From Meconema thalassinum (lineage: Eukaryota; Arthropoda; Insecta; Orthoptera; Tettigoniidae): a stretch of 64,000 bases of DNA. Of the stretch, positions 1 to 9,721 are shown one piece after another. Where the stretch lies: positions 15,788,708 through 15,852,707 of the forward strand of contig OX336395.1 in the NCBI GenBank assembly GCA_946902985.2, written 5' to 3'. The notes under the pieces were generated by a model. That model searched no databases, was not told the origin of the DNA, and saw only the letters and a list, made by a program, of their open reading frames with translations. Numbering within the stretch: position 1 is the stretch's first letter; every line of letters starts with the position of its first letter. The position numbers and the translations under genes were made by a program.

Positions 1-130
1 GAAGACGACCTTAGGAGTCTGGGAATCAGGAACTGGAGAAGGAAGGCGGAAGATAGAGATGAATGGAGGCAGGTGATAAAGGAGGCCAAGGTTCTTCAGG
101 GACTGTAGCGCCGACCAGTAAGTAAGTAAG
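1..130 (+). pseudogene. 3' end of a non-LTR retrotransposon (LINE) with TAAG tail
   Basis: The frame starting at base 1 reads 35 codons to a TAG at 106-108. It gives the typical C-terminal tail of insect LINE ORF2 proteins: EDDLRSLGIRNW, then AEDRDEWRQVIKEAKV. The pattern of a W, then A-x-DR-x-x-W, then a short helix is known from the extreme C-terminus of RTE/BovB-like reverse transcriptases. It is followed by a (TAAG)n run at 117-130, the sort of simple 3' tail left by target-primed reverse transcription. The element enters from outside the window, so only its 3' end is visible. The clade is uncertain. Confidence 0.7.
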
Positions 131-320
131 AGGCGTCTTCGTATGAGCCCGCATGACATTTAAACATTTAAGCTGCTTTTATAATAATAATACCAGGAGA
201 CTTGCGAAGTGGCAGCAAATATCTCAGGAAGAAAAAGCGAGGAGATGTGAAGGGGAAGCCTAAGGAGGAAGGCAGTAAATATTAACTTGCCTCTTTCTCG
301 CATAGCTCTTTTCCAATGTG

Positions 321-1042
321 TTGCTGTGTACAATATTCTCCTTGTGGTGCAATTCTTATCACACATTGTTGTTACTTGGTACAATAGTTGCTGTGTACAA
401 TATGCTCCTTGTGGTGCAATTCTTACCTCACATTGTTGTTACTGTGTACAATAGTTGCTGTGTACAATATGCTCCATGTGGTGCAATTCTTATCACACAT
501 TGTTGTTACTTGGTACATTACGCTCCGTGTGGTGCAATTCTTATCACACATTGTTGTAACTTGGTACAATAGTTGCTGTGTACAATATGCTCCGTGTGGT
601 GCAATTCTTATCACACATTGTTGTAACTTGGTACAATAGTTACTGTGTACAATATGCTCCTTGTGGTGAAATTCTTATCACACATTGTTGTTACTTGGTA
701 CAATAGTTGCTGTGTATAATATGCTCCTTGTGGTGCAATTCTTATGACACATTGTTGTTACTTGGTACAATAGTTGCTGTGTACAATATGCTCCATGTGG
801 TGCAATTCTTATCACACATTGTTGTTACTTGGTACAATAGTTGCTGTGTACAATATGCTCCGTGTGGTGCAATTCTTATCACGCATTGTTGTTACTTGGT
901 ACAATAGTTGCTGTGTACAATATGCTCCGTGTGGTGCTATTCTTATCACACATTGTTGTTACTTGGTACAATAGTTACTGTGTACAATATGCTCCTTGTG
1001 GTGCAATTCTTATCACGCATTGTTGATACTTGGTACAATAGT
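321..1042. repeat. 67-bp tandem repeat array, about 11 copies
   Basis: A 67-bp unit beginning TTGCTGTGTACAATATGCTC recurs at 321, 388, 455 and so on, and again at 707, 774, 841 and 908. Copies differ by a few substitutions (CCTTG, CCATG or CCGTG after GCTC), and at least one copy near 500-570 is internally shortened. Short open frames run through it in both directions only because the unit has few stop codons. Since 67 is not a multiple of 3, the repeat is not coding. This is a minisatellite; nothing suggests a function. Confidence 0.95.
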
Positions 1043-1647
1043 TCCTAAAGGTGCAGTAATGTAAATGTGCTTTGGGTTATGAACTGCTTTGAGTTTTAAT
1101 GTAATTTTGACAGGTAGATTATAATTAATAATGCTGAATTTCAAAGATATTTTAAATAAGAATTTAAATATTTCTAGAAAGAACAGTATCTATCTAACTA
1201 ACCCCAAACTCCGGAGCAATTATTGTTTCTATACATTTTAACTGCATGTAGAAAAAGAATTAGCTTGGTCAAATGAAACCTTTGATTCAAGGACTTTTTA
1301 AGGGACCAGCTTTATAATACAAACATGTTCAATAACTCAAACACTAATGAAGCTATTCGAATATAAATGAGCACAACAGATGCCAGCAACTCTCTATGTA
1401 AGAGATTAAAAGCTGGTCATGTTATCATGAAAACTGTGAAACTTGAACAATTCAGCCACACCTCCCCTTAATGGAGACTTATGTGCAGACTTTGAGGTTA
1501 TGCAGGAGGAGAATGAGGACAGGTTGAAGAAGTAGAGAGGGTGGTAAATAAATATACAGCAGGGGTAGTTGAATTGTAAAGTATAGAGGGAAAGCAGAGG
1601 ATAATCAAATAGGCATAGGGTTTAGGAAATGTACCCTCTGACTAGAG
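1043..1647. other. non-coding, nothing recognised
   Basis: AT-rich sequence between the 67-bp array and a LINE fragment. No convincing frame, RNA gene or repeat was seen. The last 150 bases are purine-rich and may be a decayed upstream part of the following RT fragment, but no motif can be read. Confidence 0.4.
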
Positions 1648-1825
1648 AAAAGCAGTTATCACGTCAATTTATAAGCAAGCTAACAGGAAAGATTGCAATA
1701 ATTATAGCGGTATTTCTTTGATAAGTGTCCCGGGCAAAGTGTACTCGGGCATTGTAGAAAGGAGACTTCGATCATTGGCCGAGAGTACGATAGATGTGGA
1801 ATACAACATGCACTACACTAAGTAA
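1648..1825 (+). pseudogene. reverse transcriptase fragment (non-LTR)
   Basis: The + frame from 1648 to the TAA at 1823-1825 reads KAVITSIYKQANRKDCNNY, SGISLISVPGKVYSGI, then VERRLRSLAES. This is the N-terminal finger region of LINE reverse transcriptases, usually close to YKKGDRxDCNNYRGISLLSVPGK. Everything downstream, including the YADD/FADD catalytic box, is missing, so this is a short decayed insertion fragment. Confidence 0.75.
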
Positions 1826-2240
1826 AGATTATTCGTGCGTGATAAAAACCAGGGATGTACGTATCGCTAACGCGGCTTGCAGCCTAAATTCATTGTCAAA
1901 ACCCATTGCATTAGACAAAACGAAGGTTTGGATTGGATTTCGCCTAACAATAATAAATTGGTCCAGGCCAAAACCATTCGTCTGGATTAAAATATTGGGC
2001 TAGGCAAAAACCATTGGTTTGGGTGAATATTATTGATGCGTTACGATCTTCTTGAATGTTAACTCGCAACACGCACAATCCATGTCTAAGTTAAGACCGA
2101 CACTTGGCACACTTTCACATTAACTCTTTCGTTTTACGTTACTGGACATTAAATAATACCAAATGCCCAGGGTTGGCAATACTGTCTGTGACGATAATTC
2201 ACACGCATAATGCCGGACACAAGTCGGAAACGAGAGACAA
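1826..2240. other. non-coding, weak internal repetition
   Basis: No gene recognised. Bases of the type AAAACCATT-CGTCTGG recur imperfectly at about 1965-2025, suggesting a decayed short duplication. Confidence 0.3.
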
Positions 2241-4616
2241 GGAAAGGAAGTAGTCATTGGACCATATGGATATGGGAAAAAGAACTGGGAAGGAGAGGAA
2301 CTTGTAAACCTTTGTGAAAGGAATGGACTGATAGTGGGTAATTCATGGTTTCGGAAGAAAAACAGCAGGAAAATTACAAGATATGGTTGGGGCGATAGAA
2401 GAACAAATCAGTAATTGACTACTTTCTGGTGGAAAGGACTAATCGCAGAAAGTTGATAGATGTGACAGCTTTACCAGGAGAAGCATTTGATGGGGACCAT
2501 AGAGCTGTGCTGGCAAAATTTAGATGTGAAAAATTGGAAAACCTAAAGGAGATCAGAGAAAGTAAAATAAAAGTATGGAAATTCAAAGACAAAACTGTAC
2601 AGGAAGATTTTCAGGAAAGATTGAAGCAACAAATCCCAGTTACTGAAGTGGAAAACATAGAAGAGGAATGGTCCCACTTTAAAAAGGCATTTGTTGGTGC
2701 AGCAGAGAGTGCTTGTGGTAGGACGTCAACAAGAGTGAAAGAGAAGGAGACACCGTGGTGGAATGAGGAAGTGAGGAAAGCAGTGAAAGAAAAGAAGTCT
2801 GCATGGAAAGAATGGAACCGAGATCAAACAGAAGAAAGCAAAAGGAAGTATCACGACAGCAAACGGAGGTGTAAGAAAGTGGTAGGAGAAGAAAAGAAGA
2901 AAAGTTGGGAAGAATTTACACGAAGAATGGAAACAGATGTAAGTGGCAGTAAAAGAATGCTGTATGGGCTTCTAAGAAGTAAGAGGAAAGAAAGAGTTAC
3001 CACAAAGCTGGTGAAAAAGGAAGATGGAGAGTTGTTAACACACCCAAAAGAGATAAAGGGACGATGGAAGGAGTATTTCGATAAGCTATTGAATGTGAGC
3101 AATTGTACTGGTGAGATGGACGTGACACAACCTGACGACTCTATAACAGAAGATGATATATCAATGCTGGAGGTGGAATTAGCAGTACAGAAAATGAAGT
3201 TGGGAAAAGCAACAGGGGTGGATGAAATCAGTGTAGAAATGATAAAGGCTGCTGGACCTGTTGGTATGCAATGGTTGTATTGACTGCTAAAGTGTGTGTG
3301 GAAACGGAAATGTGTACCAGAAGACTGGGAGAAAGGGCTAATAATACCAGTGTTTAAGAGGGGGGACAAGAAGGTGTGTGATAACTATAGAGGGATCACC
3401 CTCTTATCACAGATAGTAAAAATACTGGAAAGGATATTAGAAAGAAGAATGAGAAGAAAGGTGGAAGGAGAGTTGCAAGAGGAACAGTATGGCTTCAGGA
3501 GTGGAAGATCCACAGTGGACCCAATCTTTAGCTTGAGGCAGGTGATGGAAAAGAACTGGGAATATGGAAAGGATTTGATCATGACTTTCATAGATCTAGA
3601 AAAGGCATATGATAGTGTCCCCAGAGAGAAGGTATGGGAAACCATGGTTAGGAAGAGACTGGGAAGAGAAATGTTGGAAATGGTGCAAGCAATGTACAAC
3701 AACTGTGTTAGCAGGGTATTGACCCCGGTAGGAAAGACAGATTGGTTTAGGAACAAGACCGGACTAAGACAGGGGAGTGTGCTGTCGCCTCTTTTGTTCA
3801 TAATGGTGATGGATAAAATTGTAAAGGAAACAAAGGAAGCATATGGACATAAAGAAATGAAGTTACTGTTATTTGCAGATGATATTGTGGTCTGGGGAAG
3901 GAACACCGAAGAAGTGAAAAAACAACTAGATGCACTGAACGATAATATTCAGAAGTACGGCCTGAAAATCAGAATAGAGAAAAGCAAGACCATGGTGATG
4001 ACAAGAGGGGAAAGACAAGGAAAGGCCACTGTGAAAATTGGAAGTCAGTGTTTGGAAATTGTGGACACGTTCAAATACCTAGGAAGTGAATTGATGCAAA
4101 CTGGTAGGTTGGACATGGAGATTGGCAGCATTCTATCAAAGTGTAAGAAAACTTGTTTGGGATAAGGAAGTAACAAGGAAAAGCAAGGAGGTAATGTATA
4201 AAGTTTACTATGTTCCCATATTAACTTATGCAGCTGAGACTTGGACCCTGACAAGCAGGCAAGAGAGTAGAATCCGAGCCAGTGAAATGAAATTCCTAAG
4301 AAGTATGATATGAAAGACAAGGAAAGACAGAGTGAGGAATGAAGAAGTTAGGAAAGAAGTTGGGATGGGAAAACTAAATGAGAGGATTGAGAAGAATAAA
4401 CTAAGGTGGTTTGGACATATAAAGAGGATGGAGGAAAATAGAATACCAAGACAGATGCTGGAGGCGAAGTGCAAGGGTAAGAAAGCAAGGGGAAGACCTA
4501 GAACATGGTGGATTGATTCAGTGAAGAACAGCGTAAGAAAAAAAATAATCTGGACTGGGACAAGATCGTGGAAGAAGAATGGTGGAAGGAAAGAGGAAAG
4601 TGGAGAAGGGCCATAA
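2241..4616 (+). pseudogene. endonuclease/reverse transcriptase polyprotein of the LINE, lightly broken
   Basis: Endonuclease remnant: VIGPYGYGKKNWEG (from about 2253), then after a frameshift near 2411 IDYFLVERTNRRKL and the GDHRAVLAK box. The frame then runs from 2429 with an in-frame TGA at 3281-3283. After that it continues in the same frame through the RT core: NYRGITLLSQIVK, EQYGFRSGRST, FIDLEKAYDSVP, GLRQGSVLSPLL and the catalytic LLFADDIVVW (about 3870-3900). A frameshift near 4130 moves the frame by one, and a second in-frame TGA lies at 4311-4313. The C-terminus (YAAETWTLTSRQ, RWFGHIKRMEENR, RGRPRTWWIDSV) reaches the TAA at 4614-4616. Two nonsense changes and two frameshifts make it non-functional, but the decay is light compared with neighbouring copies. 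Confidence 0.85.
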
Positions 4617-4650
4617 ATACCCCAACCCGTCAGGAGCTGGATAAGGGGAA

Positions 4651-4671
4651 ATGATGATGATGATGATGATG
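4651..4671 (+). repeat. (ATG)7 microsatellite, LINE 3' tail
   Basis: Seven perfect ATG units 34 bases after the LINE stop codon. A similar tail ends another LINE fragment at 19001-19016, so it marks the 3' end of a related family. Confidence 0.9.
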
Positions 4672-4811
4672 TGGGTGAGTTATGTTCAGCTGAGGGGTAA
4701 TCATTATTACTACATCAATTCCTGGTTTATTTTTCATAATTTGAAAAGGTATTTTGGCTAATTTATGTACGATAGAAAATTGTATCGTTCCTTGGTATCT
4801 CGTTCAGTGCT

Positions 4812-5180
4812 ACCGAACATTTTAACTACTTGGGCTGTGTAATCTCTCAGGTTGGTAGTACTGTAGGCTATGGTGATGGAAATAGGGTCGAGATGTAGAA
4901 AAGCCAATGCAATGAGTTCACAGCATTCTGTTAGTGTAGCACCGAAACTCTCCCCACATCGCTCAGTATGCTGTATGGAAGTGAGAGCTGATATCAGTGT
5001 AGCAAGAATAGATGGATGCAATGAAGAGATAAAGGCTAAGTTGGAAATGAACATTCTAGATGAAGCCGACTCAGATGGTGGGGTCATGTGTAGAGAATGA
5101 GGGAGGAGAGATTACCTAAGAGATTAATGAGTAGAGGGTAAGAGAAGCAGAGGTAGAGTGTTAATTGATTTCAAAGTGAC
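4812..5180 (+). pseudogene. C-terminal LINE ORF2 remnant
   Basis: From 4812 the frame reads TEHFNYLGCVISQVG, matching the FxYLGS/C motif that follows the RT palm in LINEs. After frameshifts, AKLEMNILDE, a degenerate GGVMC (normally RWWGHVMRM), and MREERLPKRLMSRG can be read in succession. These are the standard C-terminal blocks of RTE-like LINEs. No catalytic region is present. Strongly decayed. Confidence 0.6.
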
Positions 5181-6540
5181 AGGTGCAGGAGGCCGTGTGC
5201 TAACTGCTAATAGGGGATCATCGAGGCGACTTGTTTGCAATTAGTGGCTTGCAGTCTAGACTGGACGCTCAAAGGAAACATGGAAATTGAATTCTGGCAC
5301 AACTAGGAGTCCCTTGGCCATCACCAGCGTCTCACTGGTTGCGAGTGTTCTTACAATTTGCATCATTTGGAGACGTGGTAGTGGGTTCAATGTTTTAAGG
5401 AGTGTAACATCGAGGTCACCTGCACTTGTTGACATGTAGTTATGCTACAGAAGGAAGAGTTTCGTCTCTTCGAAAAATTGGGGCAGTGAGTAAAGAAAGA
5501 GGTCATGAAAGACTCCATAAGCTGCGATGATCGGAAGAGAACAAGAGTTGACCAAGGGAGTTATGGTTATTGTTTAAAGGAGTGAAACAGGGAGGTCATC
5601 TGCCCCAATCAACAAGGGAGATCGACAGGAAGATGAAACAGGAGCGTGGTACAATTAAGTAGACATACTACATAATTCAGAACAGGTTCCATATTGTTTT
5701 CACTATTTTCCCCACAAGTTGATTGCCCAGGGGAGATCATTAGTGACATGCAGAGGCTATTTTGTTGCCTATGAGACTGCACGATGATAGGCCTACATTT
5801 CCATTAGCAGCATATCAATACGTTAATTATTAAATATTGGTAAGAAGGCAAAGGAGCCAAGAGCTTGGTCGTCCCATTGTTCAATTTGTTAATCCAAGTT
5901 ACCATGCCACATAAAAGCTATGGTGATTATTATGTTCAGGAAGTTTTATCTATACGCTACTTCATTCGTCAAACAATCATATTAAAACGACTTAAATTGC
6001 TAACCAAGGGCATTACTTCGTAGAAGTTAACTCGAATGGCATGGCCTAGGCCTAAACAAAGAATTACACGTAAGGTTAAATCATAGTGTAATATTGTTCT
6101 TTGAGCGACATCACTATGCATTCATCAAAAGTTGTGTCTCCTAATGAACGCATCGTTATATTTTATCAATATTATTTCCAATGAGACACGTTTTAAACTA
6201 CATTTTGCCGTTTTTATTTACAGCTATTTTTAATGAAGCGCTTTACTTTGCTGCTGATACAGTGCTGTAAATTCCGCTGAGAAACATTGCACCCTATCTG
6301 TGAGGCGTGTTGCCTATACCACCAGGTGGTGTCTTGTGACAGCCATGTGGGTCAACTCTTGGTGTGGCGAACTATGAAGCTTGAATCCCACCATTCACAG
6401 ACATTTATGCCATCGTTGTTGTTGTTGCTGGATCCTGCATTCATGACTCAAGATTGTTATTGACAGTGCCAACAAAGTTTTATCAACGCAGGAGAAAATA
6501 GTTAGTAGCGCTAGAACAAATTGTGTCAGTAGTGGTAAAA
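5181..6540. other. non-coding with two decayed dispersed-repeat cores
   Basis: No gene recognised. Two related phrases, TTTTAAGGAGTGTAACATCG at about 5391 and GTTTAAAGGAGTGAAACAGG at about 5572, are each followed by AGGTCA and CTGC. I read them as degenerate copies of a common orthopteroid repeat core (approximately TTTAAAGGGGCCTAACATC), recalled rather than searched. GTTGTTGTTGTTGCTG at about 6415 is a short microsatellite. Confidence 0.35.
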
Positions 6541-6735
6541 GAGCCATACCGGGGTGGCTGTGGGGGTCTCTAACCCGGGACCAAGGCTGTAGAGGTGACG
6601 TGTCCCGCAAGTGTGGTGGAGGACTGTGGTGGTACAGGAGCCATACCGAGGTGGCGGTGGGGGTCTATAACCCGGTACAAAGGCTGTAGCGGTGACGTGT
6701 CCGGGAAGTCTGGTGGAGGACTGCGATGGTGGCGG
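6541..6735. repeat. 97-bp tandem dimer
   Basis: GAGCCATACC starts two adjacent copies at 6541 and 6638, a 97-bp period. Both run through GGGGTCT, TAACCCGG, AAGGCTGTAG, GGTGACGTGTCC and GTGGAGGACTG. Divergence is about 10%. It shares its period with the satellite at 49.9 kb but not its sequence. Confidence 0.85.
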
Positions 6736-6872
6736 TGGTGCTGCACTCAAGTCGTGAACTAAAACCTGGGTTACGGCAGCGCTGAGCGGTATTGTAGTTT
6801 TAAGACCCCCTCCAAGATGAGGCGCAACTGAAGGGCAGAGGATCTGGAAAATACCTGGGCTGTGCCTGTGCA

Positions 6873-7710
6873 AACCCGTCTGCGAGCAGGTAAGGCGCAG
6901 GTTTGCTTAGGAAGGAGTCTGGGAGACCGCCACTGTGTGGTAGCTGGCTCCGCTGAAAACTTGCAGAGCAAGTAACGCGCAGGTTAGCTTAGAGAGGAGT
7001 CCGGGAGACCGCCACAGAGCGGTGGCTGGCTGCGGTGAAAACTTGCAGAGCTGGTAATGTGCAGGTTAGCTTAGGGAGGAGTCCGGGAGACCGCCACAGA
7101 GCGCTAGCTGGCTGCGGTGAAAACTTGCAGAGCTGGTAACGAGCAGGTTAGCTTAGGGAGGAGTCCGGGAGACCGCCACAGAGCGGTAGCTGGCTGCGGT
7201 GAAAACTTGCAGAGCTGGTAACGCGCATGTTAGCTTAGGGAGGAGTCCAGGAGACCGCCACAGAGCGGTAGCTGGCTGCGGTGAAAACTTGCAGAGCTGG
7301 TAACGCGCTGGTTAGCTTAGGGAGGAGTCCGGGAGACCGCCACAGAGCGGTAGCTGGCTGCGGTGAAAACGTGCAGAGCTGGTAACGCGCATGTTAGCTT
7401 AGGGAGGAGTCCGGGAGACCGCCACAGAGTGGTAGCTGTCTGCGGTGAAAACGTGCAGAGCTGGTAACGCGCTGGTTAGCTTAGGGAGGAGTCCGGGAGA
7501 CCGCCACAGAGTGGTAGCTGTCTGCGGTGAAAACGTGCAGAGCTGGTAACGCGCTGGTTAGCTTAGGGAGGAGTCCGGGAGACCGCCACAGAGCGGTAGC
7601 TGGCTGCGGTGAAAACTTGCAGAGCTGGTAACGCGCTGATTAGCTTAGGGAGGAGTCCGGGAGACTGCCACAGAGCGGTGGCTGGCTGCAGTGAAAACTT
7701 GCTGAGCTGG
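6873..7710. repeat. 82-bp tandem array, about 10 copies
   Basis: GAAAACTTGC (or GAAAACGTGC) recurs at 6955, 7037, 7119, 7201 and so on to about 7693 with an 82-bp period. The unit includes AGAGCTGGTAACGCGC, GTTAGCTTAGGGAGGAGTCC and GGGAGACCGCCACAGAGCGG. Each copy holds an inverted repeat ACCGC-cacaga-GCGGT (5-bp stem, 6-nt loop). Several sequence changes inside it keep pairing as G-T wobbles (GTGGT; ACTGC). The first copy is more divergent. No coding potential. Confidence 0.95.
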
Positions 7711-9721
7711 CAGAACGCCAGTACTTACCGCTGTGTCGCATAATGATTGACCACTAGAGCCACGGAACCCCGCTGTGGTAGTCTCTCGTGTCCTCTTATC
7801 CTATCCACGCCGAAAGAAGGGCCTCGGCCTTCTGCACCTCACGGAATATTCCTGCACAAGGATGAAACATTAGCAGCGTGTCGGTTGTCTTCTCGCATGA
7901 AAGTATGTGTACTTAACTGCTATGTCACACTCGACTGACTCGCTGATTCGCTTTAGCCCACTTTGCTGGGTGGCGTCCTTACTTATTTGGAGAGATAGTC
8001 TCGGCCTTTCCAGGTGGATTTGAAATTCTAGACCTTACGAGACCTAGCATTCATTAGCTTTTGGGACTTTCTTGAGATTCTCTCGGCATCTCTTGAGATT
8101 CTCTCGGCATCTCTTGAGACCTTGCGCAGCTTCTTCTCACGAATACCTCCTCCCGGTAGAACCACATATATATGTCGTCCACCCCCAGGCCATTTGTCCA
8201 CCGCGCTCTGTCAGGTGTTGAGGCAAACTGACAGATTTAAGACTTTAGGGGATGGAAGTAAGACAAAATGGTGGAATTGCCACCTTATAATGTAATTATT
8301 TTGACTAAATTATTCGGAAGACTGACAGCATCTTAATATTTCATACAGAAGCTTTGCAGATACTTCATGTAATGTTATATGGTTCTTTGTTCATTCAGCA
8401 ATGCGGCAGGGTCCATGAAAATCTGTTCGTAATACATTTTTGCTAACATTGTGTAGTGTGTGTACTAATAGTAGAAATTTGATATGATGAGTAATTGATT
8501 GCATTATACTACTTTATTTGAAGGGTTGTGGCAGTACCGAAGAAGTCATGCTTTACTGGTCCCATAGATGGTGGAGACATCTATAACAATAATAAATAAT
8601 GACCCCAATTACCACCCCTTGGCTTCCTCTTCTTACCTGTGCCACACTTTGTCCTCCAATGCCCCACGGAAACGGGAAACTCTTGCCTTAATGTTCTCCC
8701 CGAGGTAATGCACCTGTCTATGCATAATTCTACATAATGTTACCCTTCTCTTTTGTGAAATTTCAGTCATGCTGTAAACTCGAGAGGGGGTTAACATCAC
8801 AAAGGTGACAAATGGGATGCCTGGCATTCTACTGGTTGCAACATGGATATTAGAAGTGTGATTATCCAGAGGAAGCTTTATGAACATGAAATGGGAAATA
8901 TATAGGTTGGATTAGTGACGTATGCAGGCAGGAAGAATGGGACTTCTGGCCAGGGGACTAGAGGATATTTAATTCAAAATCAAATAACGGTTATGGGGAA
9001 TAAGTCTCATATTGACTGGGGAACTTGGCCACTGGGTAGAACACTATGAGCATTATAGGCTTATTGTAGTTAAAATTAGAACGAAAACTAAGTGCATTAG
9101 AGAATTATAAGTCTAGCAGGTTACCAATCAAACTGATAATAAAGATGTTATAAAATTCTACTTAAAAATATAGAAGGTGTAATTCTGCAGATTGTAAATG
9201 TTGAAAAGTGAGATTGAAATGCCGTGTTAAGAAATGGATGAGAAGAAAAGATAGCAGCGAAATGTAGAATGCATGAAATATACGAACGATTGAGCAAGCT
9301 GGTAGAATTCTGCAGCGATCACTAATAAGGCATAGCTAACGCGTTTCTAACAAACACAACAGAACTATAAACACTTGAATGAGACCAGGAGGTACGGGAC
9401 GTTTATAAATAGATTTCATTGTGATCAAGTAGAGATTCCGAAGTATGAATTGGGATTTCAAAACGTACTCTGGGGCCAACACAAATTCTGGTTACAATAT
9501 GAAGTAGATGAGAACTCCAATGCCAGGAACTCGAATCTTTGAAACAGGAATCTGTAGAAGAGAACATTGACCGGGAGGAAAGAAGATACAGAACGAGTAG
9601 AAAGTACAGATTTTGGTTCACTCAGAATATACTACAGTATGGATGAAAGATGGGTGAACAAGAGCGAATGACATGAAATAGAGAAAGCAGAAAACAGACG
9701 TCTGAAAATTGAGGAAATGAT
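7711..9721. other. non-coding, nothing recognised apart from a short duplication
   Basis: Mixed AT-rich and moderately GC-rich sequence. The only clear structure is the 21-bp tandem duplication at about 8071-8119. A minus-strand frame of 84 codons at 8633-8887 has no recognisable motif and is probably chance. Confidence 0.4.
8071..8119. repeat. 21-bp tandem duplication
   Basis: CTTGAGATTCTCTCGGCATC-T occurs twice head to tail and begins a third time (CTTGAGAC). A small local slippage repeat. Confidence 0.8.

Larger units (their letters stand above)
2241..4671 (+). mobile_element. 5'-truncated non-LTR retrotransposon (LINE) with ATG-repeat tail
   Basis: One LINE can be followed from the C-terminal half of its endonuclease, through a full reverse transcriptase and C-terminal region, to a stop at 4614-4616. 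A short 3' UTR and seven ATG units (4651-4671) follow. The simple-sequence tail and 5' truncation are the expected products of target-primed reverse transcription. I place it in an RTE-like group from the endonuclease (GDHRAVLAK) and the C-terminal arrangement, but the clade needs a tree. Confidence 0.85.

Noticed and set aside
318..1026. Overlapping short frames in the 67-bp array
   Set aside because: They are the repeat unit read in several frames and directions; no codon-level conservation.
3281..4313. Possible TGA readthrough or selenocysteine in the LINE
   Set aside because: Frameshifts elsewhere in the same copy show ordinary decay. Single-base changes from CGA/GGA explain the stops, and no recoding signal was seen.
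2851..4474. Minus-strand frames of 80-173 codons across the LINE
   Set aside because: Antisense shadows of a purine-rich coding strand; the plus strand carries the RT motifs.
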